Source: Rhodococcus sp. 1168 (lineage in GTDB: Bacteria > Actinomycetota > Actinomycetes > Mycobacteriales > Mycobacteriaceae). Taken from it: a DNA stretch of 64,000 bases. A program made the position numbers and the translations under genes. The DNA is taken from contig NZ_MKKY01000036.1 of assembly GCF_002091955.1 (NCBI RefSeq), positions 1 to 64,000 of the forward strand, read 5' to 3'. Positions 35,463-43,596 of this stretch are shown in pieces; the stretch's first letter is position 1, and the number at the start of each line of letters is the position of its first letter. The notes under the pieces were generated by a model. That model worked only from the letters and a program-made list of their open reading frames with translations, ran no database searches and had not been told where the DNA came from.

Positions 35463-37538
35463 ATGAGTTCGAGTCGCAGAAGTGCATTCGCGTCGTACGT
35501 AGGTCCGCAGCACACGCCGGTCGTCGATCGATCAATACTTCAGGAGCTCTCCGACGCGGCGGTGATCGAGAACCAGGCCTGCGCACGCAAAGTTCGGCTC
35601 GCAGCGTCGATCTGGGATTCGTGCATTCACCAGAACGTCCAAGTCGGTGACGTGATCATGGATGCGGGGAGCTATGCGGCATCGGAGACAGCGAAGGCGC
35701 TGGGATGCTCCAAGGCTGTGGCGGACACTTATGCAGAGATCGGTATGGATCTCCGGCTCCGATTGGCTAGGGTCAGAGCAGCATTCGACGCCGGCGAGTT
35801 GGATCTCGCACGGGTGCGGGCGATCTATCGAAACACCAACTCGCTCTCACTCGAAGTTGCCGTCCGCATCGAGTCCGAAATACTCAACGCAGCGCGCCGC
35901 CTCTCCCCCGGGCCACTCGCCACCGAGATCTGTGAAATCGTGCAGCGCGTTGCACCGGAGGAGGCCGCTGCGCTTCGCAAGGATCTCGTCAAGCTCACCC
36001 GCGTTCGATACCGCGACAGAGACATGATCGCCACCATCGAGGCCGACCTCGAAGCGGGTGACGCCGCGGCGTGCTGGCAACTGGTCAACGAAATGGCGAA
36101 CACTCTGTGCCGCCGTGATCCGCGCACTCGTGGCCAGCGACTTGCGGCCGCGTACGTGGCGCTCATGCATCAAGAGACATTTGTTTCGTGCACGTGCGAA
36201 CAGGACGAAGACGATCCGTGCACCGCCCGGCGGGAATTGCCTGACCGCCGTAGCCCACTGACCACGGTGACGATCGATCTGCCGACCCTTGCCGGACTCG
36301 CCGACCTACCCGGGTACCTCGCCGGGCACGGATTGATCGATGCGGACTATGCCCGAGAGCTTGCTGCAAACGGAGACTGGCAGCTACTGCTGACCGAAGC
36401 GGCCGATCTCGCAGCATCGCTCGGTCTTGTGGACGTGATCCCTGATCAGGATGTCGATGTTCGGTCAGAGCGTGGCGAGGGTGACGGTGTGCCTGACCAG
36501 CGAACGGGTGCGGGTCGAATTGGAGGTGAGGTTTCCGAAAGCTGTGAGCCCAGAGAGAGTGAGGGAGCAGGTGAGATTGGAGGGCCCAGCGAGAGTGATG
36601 AGGCCGTTCAAATAGACAGGGAAGGTGAGATTGTTGCGCCCGGTGACTGCTTAGGCCCTGGCACTGAGACCGGCACTGGCACTGGAATCGATCTCGGTGA
36701 ACACACTGTGCTCAATCCGTTGGGCCATGGGCGCCGCAGGCGCGGACTCCACCTTCCGAAGCGTCCGGCAAAATCTCAACCGTGCACCACAGTGCCGAAC
36801 GCGACTGAGTCCGCTGACGATTACACCGGGTCCTACACGCTGGTAGCGCACATCGAAGAGGCTGTTGCAGCTAACCCGGCGCGGGCTGAGGCCCTGCACC
36901 CCGATGGTCACGGCGGATTCCTCGAACCCCCCGACGGTGCGCTCACTTATCGCCCGAGCAGCGAACTGGCCAAATGCGTTCGACAACGGGATCGCACCTG
37001 CCGCCATCCGGGATGTGATGTTCCGGCCGCAGCCTGCGAAATCGACCATGTGGTGCCCTATCGCCACTACGACCCGAAACAGGGCGGATGGACGGTACTG
37101 ACCAATCTGCATTGCCTTTGCCGCTATCACCACATGCTCAAAACGATGGGCGTCTGGGTTCCCGTCATGCTCTCGCGGGGTATCGACTACTGGACCTCGA
37201 GTTCCGGTTCGACAGCGATCACTCTGCCTGGTGGCACAGTCGGGACGACCGATCTGTCCGGCTGCAGACTGATCCCCCATATTCCGCGCAAGCGACGCCC
37301 CCACTGCAGCCCTCAGTCTGCGAACAAGAACAAACCGGACGCCGAACTCGCTACACCCTACGGACCGGGCACACCGTTCTCCGATCGCCCGACCGCCCAG
37401 CCGGTCCGGCGCAGCGGAGACCAGCGCGACGCAGCACATAGCGATAGCAATGCCGCAAGCATCGGCGGTCCCAACAGTCCAGGGAATCCCTGGGCTCGTG
37501 GGAATACGGAGGATGCAGATGGCCCTGCGCCGTTCTGA
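35463..37538 (+). CDS. DUF222 / HNH endonuclease domain protein (13E12 repeat family)
   Basis: This 691-residue protein has an N-terminal DUF222 region (about residues 20-320), a Gly/Glu/Ser-rich low-complexity linker (about 340-410) and an HNH domain near residues 510-560. The HNH has CRHPGCDVPA, CEIDHVVPY and NLHCLCRYHH, so the catalytic DH, N and H positions are present. Proteins of this type form the REP13E12 family in M. tuberculosis, several members of which are DNA-damage induced. The LexA box supports SOS control here. Their biological role is uncertain; a mobile-DNA origin has been suggested. Confidence 0.88.
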   Translation: MSSSRRSAFASYVGPQHTPVVDRSILQELSDAAVIENQACARKVRLAASIWDSCIHQNVQVGDVIMDAGSYAASETAKALGCSKAVADTYAEIGMDLRLRLARVRAAFDAGELDLARVRAIYRNTNSLSLEVAVRIESEILNAARRLSPGPLATEICEIVQRVAPEEAAALRKDLVKLTRVRYRDRDMIATIEADLEAGDAAACWQLVNEMANTLCRRDPRTRGQRLAAAYVALMHQETFVSCTCEQDEDDPCTARRELPDRRSPLTTVTIDLPTLAGLADLPGYLAGHGLIDADYARELAANGDWQLLLTEAADLAASLGLVDVIPDQDVDVRSERGEGDGVPDQRTGAGRIGGEVSESCEPRESEGAGEIGGPSESDEAVQIDREGEIVAPGDCLGPGTETGTGTGIDLGEHTVLNPLGHGRRRRGLHLPKRPAKSQPCTTVPNATESADDYTGSYTLVAHIEEAVAANPARAEALHPDGHGGFLEPPDGALTYRPSSELAKCVRQRDRTCRHPGCDVPAAACEIDHVVPYRHYDPKQGGWTVLTNLHCLCRYHHMLKTMGVWVPVMLSRGIDYWTSSSGSTAITLPGGTVGTTDLSGCRLIPHIPRKRRPHCSPQSANKNKPDAELATPYGPGTPFSDRPTAQPVRRSGDQRDAAHSDSNAASIGGPNSPGNPWARGNTEDADGPAPF

Positions 37539-37554
37539 ACTGTGGAACAGGAGG

Positions 37555-37584
37555 TCCCTCGTAACCATCGAAAGTTACGAGGGA
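37555..37584 (+). terminator. Hairpin terminator after the HNH gene
   Basis: A perfect 11-bp stem TCCCTCGTAAC/GTTACGAGGGA closes an 8-base loop, 16 nt beyond the stop codon. There is no T tract, so it would be a weak or actinobacterial I-shaped terminator. The remaining 170 bp up to the MFS gene hold nothing recognisable. Confidence 0.6.
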
Positions 37585-37754
37585 GCTAGGAGTCTTCCCA
37601 GGGATCGATCTGCGCGCGGACCCACTCGAGTCATGCTCCCGAAAATTGCTCGACTGCGCCGGGCAAGATCGCATGTTGACAGCGATCACTCACTGTAGGA
37701 AGCGATCCCCAGCGCAGCACTTTCACAGCGCGGCACTCCCCAGCGCGGCTTTCG

Positions 37755-39623
37755 CTAAAGATCCCCGCGTGCTCTTGCCGCCTCGCCCTTGGCAGCCTCA
37801 CCCTTCGCAGCCTCACCCCCGGCAACCTCACTCTTGGCAGCCTCACCCCCGGCAACCTCATCCACTGCAACCTCACCCCCGGCAACCTCATCCACTGCAA
37901 CCTCACCCCCGGCAACCTCATTCTTTGCCGTTTCCCCCTTGGCAGCTTCAACCTTTGCAGCTTCGTCGCGTTCCTGCTGGGCAGCTGCGAGACCGGACAT
38001 TGTCCGCAGTGGCACTTCCCTGACGAAGATGACCAGCACGAATCCGACGACCATCAGGATGGAGACGGCAAGGAAGACATAGTCCATGGCGTCGGAGAAT
38101 CCGACGCGGAAAGGTTCTGCCAGCGCACTGTCGAGCTTTTGCATGAACGAACTGTCGACCAATGCACTGCCGGCGATCGACGAGTCCTGCGCAATGATCG
38201 CGTCGGCGAAGCCCTTTTCCAGTGGGTCCGCACTCGTCGACGCCGACTGGACGGCCTGCTGAAACTCCGGCGTCGTACTGGCCGCTACCAGCGCGTCAGT
38301 GGTCTTCGGCGTGAGCTGTGTGAACAGCATCGACAGGAAGACCGCAACGCCGAGCGTCGCACCGATCTGGCGGAAGAACGTCGCAGCCGCAGTCGACACT
38401 CCCATGTCCTTGGGCGGCATCGCGTTCTGAATTGCCAATGTCAGCGGCTGCATCATGCAGCCGAGACCGATGCCGAACAATGCCATGACCAGCATGGTGT
38501 GCCACAGCGGAGTATCTGCGTGCACATAGTGGAAGAGGAACATTGCGACCGCCATCAGCGCTGTGCCGACTACCGGAAAGACCTTGTAGTGGCCAGTTTT
38601 CGAGATCATGCGACCCGACACGATCGATGAAATCATGAGGGCACCCACCATCGGAAGTGTCTGATAGCCGGCGAGCGTCGGCGACGAACCCTTGACGACC
38701 TGCAGGTATTGCGGCAGCAGCGAAATACCACCGAACATTGCCGCACCTGCGATGACGCTGACCGCAATACACAACGCGAACAATCGGTTGCGGAAGAAGC
38801 GCATCGGGATGAGTGCGTCGTCGCCCATCTTTACTTCCACGAAAATGAATGCGAGGACGCCGAAGACACCGATCGCAAAACACATCAACGCGAGAGGGGA
38901 AGTCCAGCCCCACACCCGGCCCTGTTCAGCGATGATGAGCAACGGCACGAGACCGATCGCCAGCAGCAGTGCGCCCCACCAGTCGACGCGCGCCTCACGC
39001 CTGAACACCGGAAGATTGAGCACTCGCCACACGACGATGAGCGCGATGATGCCCAAAGGGACGTTGATGTAGAACACCCACCGCCAACCCGTGATGCCGA
39101 GAATGGACGACTGGCCTGCGAGCAGCCCGCCGATGACAGGTCCGAGCACGCTCGAAGTGCCGAATACCGCAAGGAAATAGCCCTGGTACTTCGCTCGCTC
39201 ACGAGGCGGAACGATGTCCCCGATGATGGCGAGCGCCATCGACATCAAGCCACCAGCACCGAGCCCCTGCACTGCGCGGAATGCAGCGAGCTCGTACATC
39301 GACGTCGAGATGCCGCACAGCATCGAGCCGATGACGAAGATCGAAATCGCCGTCATGTAAAACGGTTTGCGGCCATACAGGTCGGAAAGCTTTCCGTACA
39401 GCGGGGTCGATATCGTCGAGGTGATCAAGTACGCGGTGGTGACCCACGCGAGAACCGAGAATCCGTTGAGATCATCGGCGATCGTGCGAACCGACGTCGC
39501 CACGATCGTCTGATCGAGTGCTGCGAGGAACATGCCCATCATCAGCCCCGACAGAATTACCATTATCTGTCGGTGTGTCAGTTCTCCGGACGCTGGCTGC
39601 GTCGTTTTTTGTTCAATTACCAC
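37755..39623 (-). CDS. DHA2 family (14-TM) MFS drug exporter with repetitive tail
   Basis: This 622-residue proton-driven exporter of the EmrB/QacA type has about 14 transmembrane helices within residues 15-550. It includes the motif A-like GKLSDLYGRKPFY and the motif C-like GPVIGGLLAG of antiporters. A cytoplasmic tail of about 70 residues consists of near-perfect repeats such as EVAGGEVAVD, encoded by 15/30-bp DNA repeats at about 37790-37930. The tail length may vary between strains. The start is a GTG. A drug-like substrate is likely but unknown. Confidence 0.9.
   Translation of the reverse strand: MVIEQKTTQPASGELTHRQIMVILSGLMMGMFLAALDQTIVATSVRTIADDLNGFSVLAWVTTAYLITSTISTPLYGKLSDLYGRKPFYMTAISIFVIGSMLCGISTSMYELAAFRAVQGLGAGGLMSMALAIIGDIVPPRERAKYQGYFLAVFGTSSVLGPVIGGLLAGQSSILGITGWRWVFYINVPLGIIALIVVWRVLNLPVFRREARVDWWGALLLAIGLVPLLIIAEQGRVWGWTSPLALMCFAIGVFGVLAFIFVEVKMGDDALIPMRFFRNRLFALCIAVSVIAGAAMFGGISLLPQYLQVVKGSSPTLAGYQTLPMVGALMISSIVSGRMISKTGHYKVFPVVGTALMAVAMFLFHYVHADTPLWHTMLVMALFGIGLGCMMQPLTLAIQNAMPPKDMGVSTAAATFFRQIGATLGVAVFLSMLFTQLTPKTTDALVAASTTPEFQQAVQSASTSADPLEKGFADAIIAQDSSIAGSALVDSSFMQKLDSALAEPFRVGFSDAMDYVFLAVSILMVVGFVLVIFVREVPLRTMSGLAAAQQERDEAAKVEAAKGETAKNEVAGGEVAVDEVAGGEVAVDEVAGGEAAKSEVAGGEAAKGEAAKGEAARARGDL
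37790..37930 (-). repeat. Coding tandem repeat in the MFS exporter tail
   Basis: The DNA repeats a 15-bp unit, and more precisely a 30-bp double unit, with the plus-strand core CCCCCGGCAACCTCA. It encodes alternating EVAGG/EVAVD and EAAKG pentapeptides. The repeat stays in frame throughout. Confidence 0.75.
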
Positions 39624-39640
39624 CGCTTGGTTACACCTTT

Positions 39641-39670
39641 ACGATATGTTTGCTTGCAGCACACAAGTAA
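39641..39670 (-). promoter_or_regulatory. Candidate promoter and operator of the DHA2 exporter
   Basis: On the minus strand TTACTT (39665-39670) and TATCGT (39641-39646) form a weak -35/-10 pair with an 18-bp spacer. An inverted repeat TTGCTTG/CAAGTAA at 39650-39670, matching at 6 of 7 pairs, overlaps it. The layout would suit repression by a TetR or MarR protein, but no regulator gene is adjacent. Confidence 0.4.
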
Positions 39671-39752
39671 AATGGAAGTACCAGCATGCTCTAGGACACG
39701 CCAGATTGCAATCGAATTGCAAGGGACTCAGCTCTGATGCCGCATCGTCCAT

Positions 39753-41030
39753 TTACGGTTTTCGACGCGCCTCGAAAATCTCCCGCATCGTGCGCGGGTG
39801 GATCCCTTCATCGGCCAATTGCCTTCGAGTCTTGCGGCGCGTCAGCAAAACCCCGGTAATTGCCACTACCCACACCGGATACTGCGCGAGAAACGCCAAC
39901 CGGAACCCCTCGAAGGTGTACCCGCCGTTCGCTTGCAGAATCACCCCGACAGCCGCGATCACCAGCAGCGAAGCCAGGAACCCACCGATGTTCACCATCC
40001 CTTGGGCAGTGCCGAGATTAGCGCTCGGATTGAACGTGCGGGCGTAGTCGAATCCGATGACCGACCCCGGTCCCCCGACCGAAATAACCACGACGAGCAT
40101 CACCAGCAACCACAGTGGCGCCGGGCCCGGCAGCGCGAGAACGATCGTCCACATGACGGCATTGCTGATCATGATGGCCAGCACCAACCACGACCGCCGC
40201 ATCGGGTACCGACCCGTCAGAAATCCGAGAAGCAAACCGGACACGACGGCCGAGAACACCGAGATGGATAGCAATACCCCTGCGGTCGATGCAGACAGAC
40301 CCTGCCCCGAAGTCAAATAGGGAATCCCCCACAACAAAGCGAAAACGGTGATGGAGAACTGCGTTCCCATGTGGCTGAAGAACCCGAGACGAGTACCCGG
40401 GCGGCGCCACACCTGCCCGATCGTGGCGAGAGTCTCGCGCATCGAGGTCGACGGCTCGACTACCTCCGATCCAGGCGGCACATCCCGTATCAGCGCCAAG
40501 GCAAGGACGAACGCAAGTAAACCGAGCGACGCCGCACTGCCGAACGCGAACGTCCATCCCGGCCCGTCGAGCAACATCAAGAACGGCACCGCCGACAGAA
40601 TCTGACCGGTCTGACCGAGCAAACCAGTCAGCTGCGAGACGACGGGAACCTGCCGCGGAGCGAACCACCGCGGGACGAGCCTCAGCACCGAAATGAAGGT
40701 CAACGCGTCGCCCACCCCGACGAGCGCCCGTGCGGCGACCGCCACCGGAAGCGACTCCGTGAGTGCGAGCGTGATCTGCGCGATCGTCATCAACAGAGCA
40801 CCGAGCGCAATCATTTTGCGTGAACCGACGCGATCGAGCACCACACCGGCAGGAATCTGCATCGCGGCGTAGACGACGACCTGAAGAACGACGAACGACG
40901 AAAGCAGCGACGGGCTGACCGAGAACCGATCGGCCGCGTTCAGGCCTGCCACTCCGAACGCGGTGCGGTGCAGAACGGCGACGATGTACGCGAAGACGCC
41001 GACACCCCAGACCAGCCACGCAGCTTTCAC
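39753..41030 (-). CDS. MFS transporter, about 12 transmembrane segments
   Basis: This 425-residue major facilitator has twelve predicted helices and a motif A-like GVVLDRVGSRKMIALG. It is of the general sugar-phosphate or uncharacterised MFS type, distinct from the neighbouring DHA2 exporter. It lies 129 nt upstream of that gene on the same strand and is divergent from aroQ. The start is a GTG at 41030. The substrate cannot be inferred. Confidence 0.88.
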   Translation of the reverse strand: MKAAWLVWGVGVFAYIVAVLHRTAFGVAGLNAADRFSVSPSLLSSFVVLQVVVYAAMQIPAGVVLDRVGSRKMIALGALLMTIAQITLALTESLPVAVAARALVGVGDALTFISVLRLVPRWFAPRQVPVVSQLTGLLGQTGQILSAVPFLMLLDGPGWTFAFGSAASLGLLAFVLALALIRDVPPGSEVVEPSTSMRETLATIGQVWRRPGTRLGFFSHMGTQFSITVFALLWGIPYLTSGQGLSASTAGVLLSISVFSAVVSGLLLGFLTGRYPMRRSWLVLAIMISNAVMWTIVLALPGPAPLWLLVMLVVVISVGGPGSVIGFDYARTFNPSANLGTAQGMVNIGGFLASLLVIAAVGVILQANGGYTFEGFRLAFLAQYPVWVVAITGVLLTRRKTRRQLADEGIHPRTMREIFEARRKP

Positions 41031-41092
41031 TAGGACAGTGTGCCAAGGACCTGTGAAATGATCATCCTCGGTGGTACGCGCCCTGAACGAAA

Positions 41093-41560
41093 GTGAGCAA
41101 TCACATGGTCGGCGAATCGAGCGCAGCCCGAGGACACATCCTCGTGCTCAACGGACCGAACCTGAACATGCTCGGCACTCGCCAACCCGAGGTGTACGGC
41201 CACGAAACCCTCGCCGACGTCGTCGCACTATGCGAGAAGACCGCCGCTGCGCGCGGCCGAACCATCCGCGCCGAACAGTCCAATCACGAGGGACAACTCA
41301 TCGACTGGATACACCAGGCACGCGGCAACGCGTCGGGAATCGTCATCAATCCCGGCGGCCTGACGCACACATCGGTGGCATTGCGCGACGCACTGATCAT
41401 TCCGGAGGTCCCCATCATCGAGGTGCACATCAGCAATGTGCACGCTCGCGAGGAGTTCCGTCACCACTCGTTCGTTTCCCCCGTAGCCAGCGGCGTCATC
41501 GCCGGCCTCGGTGTGGCGGGCTACGGATTCGCCGTCGAACGAATCATCTCGCTGACCTGA
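41093..41560 (+). CDS. aroQ: Type II 3-dehydroquinate dehydratase
   Basis: This 155-residue dodecameric enzyme converts 3-dehydroquinate to 3-dehydroshikimate in the shikimate pathway. The active-site lid [16 protein letters not shown], with its catalytic Arg and Tyr, the SNHEGQLID segment and the catalytic His in [17 protein letters not shown] are all present. The start could be the GTG at 41093 or the ATG at 41105; both give normal lengths. No other aro gene is adjacent. Confidence 0.94.
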   Translation: MSNHMVGESSAARGHILVLNGPNLNMLGTRQPEVYGHETLADVVALCEKTAAARGRTIRAEQSNHEGQLIDWIHQARGNASGIVINPGGLTHTSVALRDALIIPEVPIIEVHISNVHAREEFRHHSFVSPVASGVIAGLGVAGYGFAVERIISLT

Positions 41561-41643
41561 CAGTCCAGCGCTCAGCCTGACCTCAGGTATACCCGCCTAT
41601 GATTGTCCCGGACTTCATTGGTCGGGCGAGCAAGGGATCTGCA

Positions 41644-42366
41644 GTGAGCAACGAAAGCAAGAAGAAGGCACAGGCTGCCACAGCTGCCATGCAAGGAAAA
41701 GACAAGAAGCGACGCACGCTGATCCAGATCGGGATCGCCGTCGTACTCATCGCCTTGGTTGCCGTCATCGGATTTTCCGTCGCATCGAAGAAATCCGACT
41801 CCGACGCGCCGGCCGCGGCCCCCTCTTCGACTCAGGACAACGGGGCGATCCGAATCGGTGATCCGAATGCCGCCGTCGTCGTCAGCGTCGTCGAGGACTT
41901 CCAGTGCCCGGCGTGCGCGCAGTTCGAGTCGATCAGCGGAGACACTCTCGCCGAAATGGTCGCGGACAACACCGTTGCCGTCGACTACCGGCCGATCGCG
42001 ATCCTCGACCGCATGTCCTCGACCAATTACTCCACACGCGCCGCGAACGCGAGCCTGTGCGTCGCCGAGGCCGATGCCTCCGCGTGGCCTGCCTGGCACA
42101 AGGCGATGTTCGATCAGCAGCCCACCGAGGGCGGTGCAGGCCTGAGTGATGACGAACTCGTGGCCATCGCCAGGCAGGCAGGCATCGAAAGTCCGGAGCT
42201 GTCGAGCTGCATCACCGACGGCACCTACACCGACTATGTGACGAGCCAGACGAAGGCCGCGCTCGACGAGGGCATCTCGAGCACACCGACCGTCTCCGTC
42301 AACGGGACCGTGGTGTCGAACCCGACTCCGGACGGTCTGCGCGCCGCGATCACCGCCGCACAGTGA
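41644..42366 (+). CDS. Membrane-anchored DsbA-like thiol:disulfide oxidoreductase
   Basis: This 240-residue protein has an N-terminal cytoplasmic stretch, one transmembrane helix (about residues 28-50) and an extracytoplasmic thioredoxin-fold domain with the active site FQCPACAQF. It would introduce disulfides into exported proteins. The GTG at 41644 was chosen because AAGGGA lies 7 nt upstream; an ATG 15 codons earlier is possible. It precedes a VKOR gene by 30 nt, the same pair as mycobacterial Rv2969c-Rv2968c. Confidence 0.9.
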   Translation: MSNESKKKAQAATAAMQGKDKKRRTLIQIGIAVVLIALVAVIGFSVASKKSDSDAPAAAPSSTQDNGAIRIGDPNAAVVVSVVEDFQCPACAQFESISGDTLAEMVADNTVAVDYRPIAILDRMSSTNYSTRAANASLCVAEADASAWPAWHKAMFDQQPTEGGAGLSDDELVAIARQAGIESPELSSCITDGTYTDYVTSQTKAALDEGISSTPTVSVNGTVVSNPTPDGLRAAITAAQ

Positions 42367-42396
42367 ACGAGTGCGAAGTGAGAGGACGGGTGCGAA

Positions 42397-42966
42397 GTGA
42401 CAGCGAGTAGAGCCACCGCCTGGGTACTCACGATCGGCGGCTTTCTCGGTCTCCTCGGTGCGCTGACCCTGACCATCGAGCGAATAAAATTGCTCGAAGA
42501 CAGCGCATACGTGCCGTCCTGCAATCTCAATCCGGTTCTGTCCTGCGGTTCGGTCATGTCGACCGAGCAGGCTGCGTTGTTCGGGTTCCCCAATCCGATC
42601 ATCGGAATCGTGGCCTTCACCGTAGTGCTGATGACGGGGATTCTGACGTTCGGCCGAATCGAACTGCCGCACTGGTACTGGCTCGGCCTCAGCACCGGCA
42701 CCGCACTCGGTGTTGTGTTCGTGCACTGGCTGATCTACCAGAGCCTCTACGAGATCCATGCCCTGTGTCCCTACTGCATGGTCGTGTGGACGGTGACGAT
42801 ACCGATCTTCATCGTTTCGCTGTCCCAACTCGTCGACCGCGAACGAGCAGGCACCATCACCAGAGCTCTCCTCGAATGGCGGTGGACCATCTTGGCAGTC
42901 TGGTACGCAATCGTCATCGCCGCGATCGGAATCGAATTCTCCGACTACTGGTCGACGCTGGTCTAG
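42397..42966 (+). CDS. Vitamin K epoxide reductase family protein (VKOR, DsbB-equivalent)
   Basis: This 189-residue membrane protein has about five transmembrane helices. It has the quinone-proximal CxxC HALCPYCMVV and the loop cysteines in PSCNLNPVLSCGSV. It reoxidises the DsbA-like partner encoded just upstream and passes electrons to menaquinone. The start is a GTG. Its stop codon overlaps the convergent RidA stop in the palindrome CTAG, so one four-base sequence ends both genes. Confidence 0.92.
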   Translation: MTASRATAWVLTIGGFLGLLGALTLTIERIKLLEDSAYVPSCNLNPVLSCGSVMSTEQAALFGFPNPIIGIVAFTVVLMTGILTFGRIELPHWYWLGLSTGTALGVVFVHWLIYQSLYEIHALCPYCMVVWTVTIPIFIVSLSQLVDRERAGTITRALLEWRWTILAVWYAIVIAAIGIEFSDYWSTLV

Positions 42967-43346
42967 AGCACCGCGATCGCATCGATCTCGATCAGCAATT
43001 CGTCCATCGCGAGCTTGCTGATCTCGACAACTGTCTGTGCAGGTCTGCTATCGACGAACAGCTCGCCCAAAATGCCGGTGTACGTGTCCAGATCACCGAG
43101 GTCGGTGAAGTACACGGTCAACTTGACGACATTGGCCAAAGAGCCGCCGGCCGCGTCGAGAATGAGCCGAATATTCTCGAACGCCAGCCGGATCTGAGCC
43201 GACACGTCCCCGATACCGGCGAACTGTCCGTCGGCGGTGATCGACGTCTGGCCGGACAGATACAGCGTGCGGTCGGCGTTCTCCACGACGACGCACTGCG
43301 ACAGTAGCTGCGCACCGGGGTCCCACACGGTTTCGGGCGACAGCAC
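42963..43346 (-). CDS. RidA family protein
   Basis: This 127-residue protein belongs to the RidA/YjgF family, which hydrolyses reactive enamine and imine intermediates. The family motifs YLSGQTS, the substrate-binding Arg in DSRPAQTVVEI and the C-terminal EIDAIAV are visible. The start appears to be a GTG at 43346, as the frame is closed seven codons upstream. A KstR-like palindrome lies 133 bp upstream. A subfamily assignment is not possible here. Confidence 0.87.
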   Translation of the reverse strand: MLSPETVWDPGAQLLSQCVVVENADRTLYLSGQTSITADGQFAGIGDVSAQIRLAFENIRLILDAAGGSLANVVKLTVYFTDLGDLDTYTGILGELFVDSRPAQTVVEISKLAMDELLIEIDAIAVL

Positions 43347-43478
43347 GTATTTGTCGATGATCTTTCATCCCCCTGCTCGGAATTGTCGGTAGTGATTTCT
43401 CACCGCCAACCTACGCGGAACACCAGCTCGGGTCGGTGTGAAATGTGGGTCAAGGGTAATTTTATTGTCGCCACCCAC

Positions 43479-43492
43479 TAGAACGTGTTCTA
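43479..43492. promoter_or_regulatory. KstR-like operator palindrome
   Basis: TAGAACGTGTTCTA is a perfect 14-bp palindrome and fits the KstR motif TnnAACnnGTTnnA at every fixed position. KstR is the TetR repressor of cholesterol side-chain and ring catabolism genes in mycobacteria and rhodococci. The box lies between the divergent ridA-like gene and the peptidoglycan hydrolase gene. Confidence 0.7.
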
Positions 43493-43596
43493 TTTTGCTC
43501 CGCGAATCGATCCCAACGTGCATGATGTGTGAGTCACCTCACATGAATGGGTCGACATGGAACGTCGGGGAGAGCTCGAGCACCAGGAGTTGTTAC

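Noticed and set aside
43479-43492. The palindrome upstream of the peptidoglycan hydrolase as a LexA box
   Set aside because: GAAC and GTTC are separated by two bases, not four, which fits KstR and not LexA.
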